Positions 18,286 through 27,096 of a stretch of 27,587 nucleotides of DNA are shown in pieces. This DNA comes from Pinguiococcus pyrenoidosus. Lineage: Eukaryota; Sar; Pinguiophyceae; Pinguiochrysidales; Pinguiochrysidaceae. Numbering within the stretch: position 1 is the stretch's first letter; the number at the start of each line of letters is the position of its first letter. The notes beneath the pieces are model-generated. The model was not told the DNA's origin and did no database searches. It saw only the letters and a list, made by a program, of their open reading frames with translations. Location: contig JAAMXY010001496.1 in NCBI GenBank assembly GCA_019677205.1, positions 1 to 27,587 on the forward strand. The letters are read 5' to 3'. A program made the position numbers and the translations under genes.

Positions 18286-19611
18286 GGCGCTTTCTCCGCC
18301 TTCTTGCGCCCGAAAGCGGATGAATCGGCCTCGAAATTCTTGGCCGTCAGCGGGAACTGCCGCAGTGGCCGCGGCAGAATGCGTGCGCTCGCAAGCTCGG
18401 CAGGGCGCCAATCGGTCACGAGACGCGCCACGCCGCGAGCGGTGCGCGCTTCGAGAGAAAGCACTGCAGAGAAAGAAGCGAGGGAAGCAAGCTGTGCAGC
18501 CTTCAGAAGATGTGGCCTTCGGATTGCGGATCCGCAAAGGGGTTGAACAACTCGCGGCTTTTGGGACTGCTTGTGGGCCGCATGTACGCGTGCAGAAAGT
18601 CCGCCGGTTCCGGATTCGCCGCGAATTCGGTACGAAGGTACTCCGGCGAAACGACATGAGAAGCGTGTCGAGCACAGCTTTTGGTGTTCGCCTCTCAAAT
18701 CCAAAGTTTCCCGCCCAAATTGGCCAATCGCCTCGCACAGATGGATCTCCGAACATCCAATTGGACGATGCTTGTCGATCATTGGTCAACTTCCTCCTGG
18801 AGACTTGAAAGTTGAAAGTTGAAAAGTCGAGAGCGGGGTACCAATATTGCTGGTTATACCGAAGTACCTCCCTTTGAAGACGCTGCTTGGCCGATGTATG
18901 CTTTCGAATCGAATCGGACTTTCCCAGAGTGCCAGAGGCCAGGGTACCCTTCCATCCGTCCCAGTCGCGCAGCCGTCCCTTTCTTGGAACTCCGCCACAG
19001 AGCGCCGAGTCGGAGGTGTCCACCTTCCATGCCCACTTGGAGGTGTCCCCCTTCCATGCCTCTGGGCACTTTCTTTAGCTGTGGAAGTCGTCGGGGCAGA
19101 TGGCATGAGAAGAGATGCAGCTTCGGCGCGCCGGAGGTAACCGACGACGCTCCGGCGGCACCGCCTCAGAGGCCTCTGGAGCTTCCGTGGCTGCTGTCAC
19201 GCATGGCCGAAGCCCTGCACTTGCAATGCCTATGAAAAGCACGAATGTCGACGAAAAGCATGAAGACCCCCTTCAGACGCGCAGGGTGGGGATCGCCAGT
19301 TCTTGGCCAGTTTAGACCGTGCAGAAGCCGGTCAACGACATCCTTTGCCCGGGGAGGGCCTTGCGAGGCAGAACCTCTTTGAGCAGTCCCTTTGAGCGAA
19401 CCCCAATGCTTGTGGCTCGTTTGCCTCCAGAGCCGCATCAGTTTCCCCGAAGTCGTCCATGACTGGTATGCATCTAAATTTGCTCGATGCGAGTTTGAGC
19501 CCCCACAGGCGTGGACGAGCGAGTCGGTTGTGAGAGGCGCGAGAGAGACCTGACCGGAGAGCCGAGGCCATTGCCGCAGCTCGGAAACCCATCCTACGAG
19601 GAAAGAGCAGG
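18286..19611. other. Long divergent intergenic region
   Basis: These 1326 nt separate the Yippee gene (minus) from the cyclase fusion (plus). Long open frames run on both strands, including a minus-strand frame continuous with the Yippee first exon up to 19023. Their translations are compositionally odd, without domains, and probably reflect GC-rich chance openness. Short direct repeats occur: a GAAAGTT pair at about 18805-18820 and a 27-bp duplication at 19013-19066. Missing upstream exons of either gene cannot be excluded. Confidence 0.4.
19013..19066 (+). repeat. 27-bp tandem duplication
   Basis: Two adjacent copies of a 27-bp unit beginning GGAGGTGTCC and containing CCTTCCATGCC differ at a few positions. 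They lie in the spacer upstream of the cyclase gene. Confidence 0.7.
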
Positions 19612-22266
19612 ATGAAGAAAGTTAAAAACCTGAAGGAGGAAATCTCCGGAACTCCCAAATGGCGGACGACGGCGGCGGGATCCCTCCTGTCAGGAATTGG
19701 CGGCAATGGCATCAAGGAGCGCGTGTGCCGATTCCTCAACTCCGGCTTCGTCACGGTCCTGATGACCTGCTTCACGATCTTCGCCCTCTACGGCGATGAC
19801 GTCCGCATCGCGGCCTTCGAGAGACAGGCCGACTTCACCTTCCTGATCCTCACCTTGGTGGCTTTCATCCTCTTCGCCGCCGAGATCATCCTCAGCGTCG
19901 CGGCGAAGCCCGGCTACTTCCACTTCAGCTGCAACCGGGAGACGCTTATGTCCAAGGAGTGGTACACGGCCTTCAAGATCGGCAGCTTCTACTTCGCCCT
20001 GGACCTCATCGCAACGCTGTCGCTCGTCCTCGACATCAGCTGGTTCGTCGGCGAGGAGCAGAAGGAGGAGCTCTTCAGCGGCGAGCTGGGGAGCGACGGC
20101 ACGTCGGCAAGAGCAGGGAGAGCGTCCAAGGCCGGCGCGCGAGCCTCAAGGGTCCTCCGTATCGTGCGGATGGTCCGCCTGGTGCGCTTGGGGAAGTTGT
20201 ACAAGTACTACTCCGACACCCATCGGGCGACGGCGAGCCAGAAGGGAGAAGACACCCAGAAGGCGCTCTCCGATACTCGAGGTATCGCAGAGCCGTTCTC
20301 CGTCTACTCTCCCCAGCTAGAAGACAAGGAGCCCGAGTCGGACGGCGACGACCCGGGGAGCGAAAGTAAGATCGGCGCTGCGATGTCCGACGAGACCACG
20401 AGACGCGTCATCGTGATCGTCCTCCTGATCCTGGTGCTCACGCCGGTGCTGATCTACGACGTCAACGAAGCGGACTTCAGCTATGACTACGCAGCCAACA
20501 TGCTCTTTGCCTACTACCAGCAGCTGCTGGACGACCCGCTTAGCATGAGCGTCATCTTCGGCAGCTTCTTGGAGAGTGCTGGCAGCAGCCGCCTGCTGCA
20601 GCTGACCTTCCTGAAAGCCGACGGCGGCGGACGCCTCGGCGTCGACCAGAACTACACCCTGCAAGTCACGGGAGACCAGGACGGCTTCTTGCGAGAGGAC
20701 CGGATGGAAGGTTTGCGGTACCGAGAGATCGATCGGACATACGTGGGCTCAGACGACCTCGGCGTCTCGATCTTCATCGACAACCGGCGCGCCACGCGCG
20801 AGGCGGCGGCCTTCGGCATCCTGCTCACGTCTACCATCGTGCTGCTGCTGGGCCTCGGGGCCTACACCTTCGCCCGAGACGTGAACCAGCTGGTGATCTT
20901 CCCCATCGAGCGGATGGTGGAGCTCGTCAACACCATCTCTGCCAATCCGCTGGGCTTCGACTACAGCAAGGGCATCGGCGACCGCAGCCAGGACGGCATG
21001 GAGACCACCATCCTCATCTCCACCATCACCAAGATCGGCGGCCTGGTGCGCGTGGGCTTCGGAGAGGCCGGGGCGGACATCATCGCGGAGAACCTGAAGC
21101 AGTCCACCACCAACTCGTTGAACCTACTGTCGTCCGGGCGGAAGATCACGTCGATCTTCGGCTTCTGCGACATTCGCCAGTTCACGGACACCACGGAGTG
21201 TCTGCAGGAAGAAGTCATGCTCTTCGTGAATCGCATCGCGGAGGTCGTGCACAACATCGTGGTGCAGTGCGGCGGCGCACCCAACAAGAACATCGGTGAC
21301 GCCTTCCTTCTCACGTGGAAGCTGGACCTGTCCAACCAGAAGGCTTGCGCGGACTTGGCCGACCGGGCGCTGCTGGCCTTCTGCAAGATTCTGGCCGAGA
21401 TGGTGCGGCGTCAAGAATCCATCTGCCGCTTCTCCGTGGCGGCGACGCAGCAGCTGCTGTCCAGGATGCCTGGCTACAAAGTCCGCATGGGGAATGGCCT
21501 GCATGTGGGCTGGGCCATCGAGGGCGCCATCGGCTCCGACCGCAAAATCGACGCGTCCTACATCTCTCCCCATGTGAACTGGGCGGAGTATCTCGAGGCC
21601 ACCACGAAGCGCTACGGCGTGCCCATCCTCATGTCCGAGAGCTTCTTCAAGACGATGTCGCCCCAGGCGCGCCACTGGTGCCGCCCGGTGGACGTGGTGC
21701 GGCGGGCGCCGGCCGAGGGGAAAGTCGCCTTGTACACGTATGAGTGCGACTTGACGTCCAACTTCTCCAAAGCGGCACGGAGGCCGCCGCCGCCCAAGAG
21801 AATGCGCACGCAGAGACTTCTTCGCCAGACGAGAGCGGCCGCCGACCAGTTCCTGGAGCTGACGGGTACGACGTCGCGCAACAAAGGGTCCGCCGCAGAG
21901 TCCATCCGACGCCTGGGTCGCGCCATTGGGCTGGAGCTCGACGGTCGTCAGATGGCCCCGGAGCACGCGGAGATCGTGCGGCTGCCGAAGTACGACCCGT
22001 CCACCTGGGAGCGGGATCTGGACCTGATTCTGCTGCGGCGGCGCTTGACGGCCGACTCCATGATGCTGTGGGCGCAGGCCGTCGACTACTACATTCGTGG
22101 CGACTGGGCTGCAGCACAACAGGAGATCCAGCTCTGTCTGCGCAAGAAGCCGCTGGACGGCCCGGCGTTGGCGATGCTGGCCTACATGGAGAGCCAGTCT
22201 ATGTCCGGCGGCGGCGGACGGTTTGTCGCACCCGATGAATGGGATGGATGCCGAAATGAGTTTTAG
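19612..22266 (+). CDS. Voltage-sensor domain fused to class III nucleotide cyclase
   Basis: An intronless gene of 884 residues. S1 is about 43-61, S2 75-98 and S3 119-146. S4 has arginines at 177, 180, 183, 186, 189 and 192, each separated by two other residues, the hallmark of a voltage sensor. Instead of a recognisable pore there is a fifth helix (about 264-283), a soluble loop of about 115 residues and a sixth helix (about 399-418). A HAMP-like linker follows (IFPIERMVELVNTISANPL). The class III cyclase domain runs from about 510 to 720. Metal aspartates are D520 (FGFCDIRQFTD) and D563 (NKNIGDAF), 43 residues apart. The transition-state Asn is N656 (SPHVNWAEYLE), but the Arg expected four residues later is Y660. 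A TPR-like helical pair lies near 805-855. Family knowledge: ciliates and apicomplexans have cyclases fused to channel-like domains. Predicted role is membrane-potential-controlled cAMP or cGMP synthesis; substrate and activity are unproven. Confidence 0.87.
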   Translation: MKKVKNLKEEISGTPKWRTTAAGSLLSGIGGNGIKERVCRFLNSGFVTVLMTCFTIFALYGDDVRIAAFERQADFTFLILTLVAFILFAAEIILSVAAKPGYFHFSCNRETLMSKEWYTAFKIGSFYFALDLIATLSLVLDISWFVGEEQKEELFSGELGSDGTSARAGRASKAGARASRVLRIVRMVRLVRLGKLYKYYSDTHRATASQKGEDTQKALSDTRGIAEPFSVYSPQLEDKEPESDGDDPGSESKIGAAMSDETTRRVIVIVLLILVLTPVLIYDVNEADFSYDYAANMLFAYYQQLLDDPLSMSVIFGSFLESAGSSRLLQLTFLKADGGGRLGVDQNYTLQVTGDQDGFLREDRMEGLRYREIDRTYVGSDDLGVSIFIDNRRATREAAAFGILLTSTIVLLLGLGAYTFARDVNQLVIFPIERMVELVNTISANPLGFDYSKGIGDRSQDGMETTILISTITKIGGLVRVGFGEAGADIIAENLKQSTTNSLNLLSSGRKITSIFGFCDIRQFTDTTECLQEEVMLFVNRIAEVVHNIVVQCGGAPNKNIGDAFLLTWKLDLSNQKACADLADRALLAFCKILAEMVRRQESICRFSVAATQQLLSRMPGYKVRMGNGLHVGWAIEGAIGSDRKIDASYISPHVNWAEYLEATTKRYGVPILMSESFFKTMSPQARHWCRPVDVVRRAPAEGKVALYTYECDLTSNFSKAARRPPPPKRMRTQRLLRQTRAAADQFLELTGTTSRNKGSAAESIRRLGRAIGLELDGRQMAPEHAEIVRLPKYDPSTWERDLDLILLRRRLTADSMMLWAQAVDYYIRGDWAAAQQEIQLCLRKKPLDGPALAMLAYMESQSMSGGGGRFVAPDEWDGCRNEF

Positions 22267-22343
22267 CGGCGACGGTGACGTCCCACCAGCGGAGCCAAGC
22301 GAGTCTGTAGCACTGAGAAAAGCCTTTTCTATCGTCGGACGCA

Positions 22344-23980
22344 TCAGCTGTCACGATGGCCTCCGTGAAAGTACGAGATCTCCTTCCACACTTCGGTCTG
22401 CAGGCTTTCAAGCGACGGCGTCGGGACGTCGAAGGCGAAGTCGGCGCTGCACAAGCGAGGCCCGACGGGCTCGTCACGGAGATCGTGCAAGGCCTGTGTT
22501 TGTTGATTTCAGTCAGCCGATCAGAAAAGAACGGAGAGTTGAGGAACTCGAGAGGGACGCAAAAGGTGGTGGCAGCAGACTATCTGGACGGGGTAGGAGA
22601 GATTTCAGTACCTCGAGATAAGCATGCTCCAGAGCTTCCTCCACGTCCATACGTTTGTGGGGATTCAGGGTGAGAAGGCCTTCCACCATGTGACAAGCTT
22701 CCGCTGATGCCCCATCGAGTCTGTTGCCAGGCAAAGCGACGAGTGCATGTGTCCTTGTTATTTGCAACACGCCGAGCGCTCTTGAACCTGGTGAAAGATA
22801 CCTGTCTGCCATGCTCTGCGGCTCCCTCGGTCCCATGCTCTTCAGGTGCGCGCGGATTTGCTCGTCTCCCACTTCGTCCACCTCAGCCGGTGGCAGCGAG
22901 CCCAGCTGCCGGGTGATGAGATCAAGCTGATCCTGAAGACGAACAGAGGGACGGAGGCAGAGGGGATGAGATGCGTCGTGGAATGGATGTCGAGCACCAG
23001 CTACAGATACGTACCTTGTTGTCCAGGCCCGAGAAGAGCGGCTCGCGACGGATGAGCTCAGCCGCGACACAGCCGACCGACCACATGTCCAGGGCCTTTT
23101 GGTTGGAGCGGCGCCACATCATGATCACCTCTGGCGCTCGGTACCAACGAGTCGCGACGTAGTCGGTGATGCTCTCGTCGTCCGCCTCACGCGCTTCCGG
23201 AGCGTCGCCGATGTACTTCGCCAGGCCAAAGTCGCAGATTTTTAGATCGCACGACGAGCTGATCAGCAGGTTTCTCGGCTTGATGTCACGGTGGACCACG
23301 TGGGCCGTGTGCATGAACTTCAGTCCTCGAAGGAGTTGGTAGACGAAGAACTGAACATGCTCGGCTCCGATGATCTGCTTTAGGGAAGTTTGTAGAACTC
23401 GCCTAGTTATGGAGTGCTTTTGAAAACGGTGGACGGAGTCGCGCCCACCTGCGAGCTCTGGATCAGCTCGTGCAAGTCTCCTTCCATCAGCTCGTGCACG
23501 CTGCACAACGCGCTCATGTCCTCAAGACAAGGCGGCTTCATCAGCTCCTCCAGGCCGATGAGATTCTCGTGCCGAAGAAGCCTTCAAAGATGTGGACTCG
23601 CGTAAGTTTCGAGACTCTTGGGCAGCGTTGAGGATGCAAGGCTTTTTCACGGATCCTACCGCAGGAGGCGAATCTCTCGGAGGGTTCGCTTCGCGAGCTC
23701 GACATGTTGGAACGGACGATCGACCCGCTTGATCGCCACCTGCGTCTCGGTCTCCTCGTCGTGCGCAACGACGACCATTCCGTAGGCCCCTCGTCCGGCG
23801 ATGTCCTGGGAGTGCAGCTGGTTTAGCTTTTCGCAAAGGCCTCCAGCGTGGACGGCAACCAAGATATGCCGGGGTCCTTGCCTGAATCGTGTACTTGGAT
23901 GCGACCTCGAAGTGCTGGTCAAGCACGAGAAAGCTTTGATGCGTCGCACTGTGCCCCCGCGACTCCATCCTCGTGATCAT
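22344..23980 (-). CDS. MAP kinase with TDY activation motif
   Basis: Seven exons on the minus strand: 23980-23882, 23805-23660, 23581-23449, 23374-23015, 22932-22802, 22720-22612, 22493-22344. Introns are 76, 78, 74, 82, 81 and 118 nt with consistent phases; the first is GC-AG. The 375-residue length is normal for the family. This is a Ser/Thr-Tyr protein kinase at the end of a MAPK cascade. Key elements are the glycine loop GRGAYG (37-42), ATP lysine K59 (VAIKR), HRD aspartate D156, DFG aspartate D174, the phosphorylation motif T196-D197-Y198 before VATRWYRAPE, and the C-terminal docking segment LHDLRDEP (328-335). TDY, as in plant group D MAPKs, differs from the TEY of ERK. The activation loop is slightly long and acidic. 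The start at 23980 may not be the true N-terminus; see candidate exons upstream. Acceptor position 23375/23378 is ambiguous by one codon. Confidence 0.92.
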
Positions 23981-25538
23981 CACCGCATCCGAGTTCCGCT
24001 TGGAGTCTCCTGAAACAGGGCACCCGCACGGCGTCAGGGACGCACGTGGAGCAGGATCTTTCCTTAGTCTTCCGACGAATTGATACCTGCACTGCCGGTG
24101 CTATCTCTTCTGAAGATGCCCGCACCCACAGAATACCTCAGGGAGTCCTGTCAAGCCGTTTCGTCAGCAGCGAAAAGAGAAGCGTGCGAGGCGGAGTCGG
24201 CTGTACCTGGAGAGCATCGGTAAGCCGAGGCGCATCTAGGAGCAGAGGGTTGTTTAGCCTTGCGTTGCCTCTATCCGTGCAAGCAAGGACTCGTTTGCAC
24301 CGTCTGCATCCTCCGACTGCTTCCAGCCCGACTCCAGAGGTGAACGCCGCTTTAGCGACGTCGACTCTCGGCTTGGCAGAGTAGATTAAGAAGGCATCGT
24401 TTTGGAGGAAGGATCAGCGGCGGCTTTTTCCTACAGGGGTCAGCAAACCCTCTGGCTGTAGCTCACATTTCGTCGAGCACGGCAGCCAGCTCTTCCCCGC
24501 CGGGCGTAGATCTCCGCATGTACTCATGCCGCAACCTCGCCGATTTTCTAGCCGCCACGCTTGCATGAGCGGAGGAGCACTTCCTTTGTGGACGCCATCT
24601 GAAGGACGAAGTCGATTTACCGTCTGCTATGCGGTTGCATGAGGAAGCTGCCCAGCTGCTCCCCAAGGTCCGCCAGCCGCGGAGTGTTCCTCCTCTGCAT
24701 GCTGATGCTCGCGCTCAGAAGGGATGTGATACGGTGAAGAAGCTGGAGGGAAACGCCTCCCGAAGATGAGTGAAGAGATCGGCATGCAGACGGACTATTG
24801 ACGACGCGGGGTAGACACACTACATCGATCTGCTGCTGCTGCTGCTGCTTCCAGCAGGAAGAGGATGTGGCTTTTCGGCCCTTCCGGGCTGCGACCCGCC
24901 GGAGACTTGGATACTGAAGCTGCGATACATACTGGATGCCTTCTGGAGCCTCATTTCTGCCTCTACTTATGCACGTAAAGTTCGGCAAGCGAGCAGTGCA
25001 GAGCAGAGTTGGCGGATCCCATACAGTAGGATCCGCGCCGGAGCCGCGTCCCATAGCCATACAGTGTCAGACGGCTTCTGGGCAGGGCCTTCACGCAAGT
25101 GATCCTTCCATCCAAAGATGTGTGTCATTCGTGATTCGGCCCGCCAGACGAGTACGTGGATTGATAACAACGCTCTCGGCACGCGGCTCGGAGGGCTTGG
25201 ATGCGAGTCGACCTGTCTGCAATGATAGGAAAGTCTGCGATGCCGACGAGCAGGTGGTAGCCCGTGCTTGGGGCATGGGGAGAGCTGAGATGTCGAGGGA
25301 TGAAAATACTTGACCGCCCAGTAGCAGTGCTCGCTTCGTCTTTCTTGGGCGTCGGTGCAGAAAGCAGCTGTGATCCATCGCCGAAGCGTAGCAAACTTTA
25401 CGGCTGGGAGGGCGGGGGAGCAATGACAGGCCACGGAGAGTATCTCCATTGCAGAAACTTCGGCAGCTTCCTTACATCGCTTTCGGCTGCAACACGCCTG
25501 TCAACTCATCTCCTCTTCATAAGACTCATCCCGCTGCC
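23981..25538. other. Unassigned region upstream of the MAP kinase
   Basis: These 1558 nt lie between the MAPK start and the DUF760 stop, both on the minus strand. At 24010-24415, minus-strand frames can be joined to the MAPK N-terminus by GT-AG introns at 24010-24086 and 24148-24206, but no start ATG was found. Around 24463-24720 minus, short frames (one with LADLGEQLGSFL, one ending EELAAVLDEM and a stop) hint at a small gene, but I cannot make a sound splice model. A (CTG)6 microsatellite lies at 24831-24848. The rest, to 25538, shows nothing recognisable. Confidence 0.35.
24831..24848 (+). repeat. (CTG)n microsatellite
   Basis: About six CTG/CAG triplets occur in tandem in the unassigned region upstream of the MAP kinase. 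In a minus-strand frame they would encode Gln or Ser, but that frame is not supported as a gene. Confidence 0.8.
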
Positions 25539-27096
25539 TTAGAACTTCTGCCCCTGATCTGCATTCCCATCATGCTCCATTGCCTTCGTTTCAGAGTCCC
25601 TCAGCGCTTCCTCCAGGGGAAAGTCAAACGTCATTTCCTCTCCAGGCTGCGGGACGTCACCCGCCGTGCCATTCGGCGCCAAGCCTCCGATGAATCTGCG
25701 GCGCAGTTCCTCCTTCACCTGCGTGGAGAGAGGAGCGTGAAAAGGATGCTGAGACTTCGCTGTGCCGCACGTTTACGACGAGCTTGAGCCAGAGGGGAAG
25801 GGGGCAGAGGGGGGAAAGGGGGGGGAGGGAAGGAGAGGCTCATAAAGCAAGAGTCCGACACGGTACCTCGAGCTCGCGAAGGTGGTAGCCGATGACCAGT
25901 TGCCACATGCAGAGCTGCGCCATGGCGCTGCCGGGCTGCTGAATCGTCGTGTTTGGTTCGACGTCCTTTCCCTGCCCCATCGACTGCACGATGACGTTCA
26001 CCAGCCTCTGCATGGCCTCCAGCACCTACAAACAGAGCCGGCATGAGCCCAAACCAAAGGCTGGTCTGCTTGCGGGGGCAGCCACGGTATACCTCGGGGC
26101 TCATGTTCGCGGTGAGGTCCTTGATCTCTTTCTCCGGCAGGGCTTGGATGTACGCCATCAGATTCTGCTGCATGGCTTCCTTCTTCTCGTCCTCTTGCTT
26201 CGTGAGCGTCGCCCTGAGATCCTCGATCTCGCGCCGCAGCTCACTCATGTACGCCCCCGCCTCCACCTGCACCTTGCTGCCGTCCGCCAGAGTCACGCTG
26301 ATCATACCGTCGACCTAAGGCGACGATTCCAAAGCATCCCTTTTAGCCTTTGCTTTTCACACGGCCCATCCAAGCTGCGGACTGCCCAGCTGCATACCGG
26401 AGGCAATTTGCGGTCGTCCGAGGTCTTGCCCAGGATGTCCTGTTCCTCGTCCCTCCCGCCCGGCAGCTCGGCGATGGCGTCGAGGCTCTTGGTGAGGCTG
26501 ATGCGATACTCCGCATTCTTGAACATGTAGCCAGTCATCTGCAGCTGGAACATCACTTGAGCCAGCTGCGCCCCCGTGCTCACCACCGTGGTGGTGACTT
26601 GGGGAATCGTGCCCAGCAGGCCCAGAATCGTGGTCCGGACGCTCTGCTGCACCGCCGGAGAGCTCTTCACCATAAACTGATTCCATTCCACGAAGAAACG
26701 GCACAATTCTCTTTATTAGTGCCCTCCTTGACAGCGAACTTGCGGCTGAAATCGACCGCTCTTCACCTGTCCTATGAGCTCATTAGGCGCGATTTTCATG
26801 ACCACATCGAAGTACGGGTTCGCGTCCATGTCGGCTGTGGCGTTGCTGAACGCCGCGATGAGGGCATCCTCCGTCCTGCGCGAGAGCTCGCCTTTGTCAC
26901 CGTCGTCGCCGGCGCTGTCTTGTGGAGAAACGCGCAAAGGGAGCGCTCTTTGCCGCCAAAACCGGCCCGTAGACGCCGTCAGCTGACTGAGCCCCACGCG
27001 GGCAGGCAGCCGCCACGCGCACGAAGGAGGCGCGGTCGTCGACCATAGCAGCGTGACAAAAAGCAAGGCCGGCGGAGACGTCATCATCCCAACCAT
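25539..27096 (-). CDS. Plastid-targeted DUF760 family protein
   Basis: Five exons on the minus strand: 27096-26767, 26676-26398, 26314-26093, 26025-25867 and 25718-25539. The GT-AG introns are 90, 83, 67 and 148 nt, all phase 0, giving 389 residues. The N-terminus is a signal peptide (hydrophobic ALLFVTLLW) ending SCAW, with W28 where complex-plastid proteins carry an aromatic residue, followed by an Arg/Ser transit-like segment. Two DUF760-type modules are visible. One surrounds PNELIGQFMVKSSPAVQQS (about 103-121); the other surrounds LPEKEIKDLTANMSPEVLEA (262-281). Between them lie a hydrophobic helix region and a short coiled coil (SELRREIEDLRATLTKQEDE). The tail is acidic. DUF760 proteins occur in plants and algae, are mostly plastidial, and have no fully established biochemical role, so none is given here. 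The first in-frame ATG that gives a signal peptide was chosen. Confidence 0.85.

Noticed and set aside
17851-19023. A 390-residue minus-strand open frame overlapping the Yippee first exon
   Set aside because: Only the short segment near 18022-18285 belongs to the Yippee gene. The rest has no domain, low-complexity composition and contains spacer repeats, so it is probably chance openness.
21124-22344. Long minus-strand frame (about 400 residues) opposite the cyclase
   Set aside because: It has His/Arg/Gln-rich shadow composition antisense to a strongly supported domain-bearing gene.
24046-24384. EF-hand-like plus-strand frame (VFRRIDTCTAGAISSED)
   Set aside because: The loop lacks acidic residues at positions 3 and 5, no second EF-hand is present, and the same stretch is better explained as MAPK upstream sequence.
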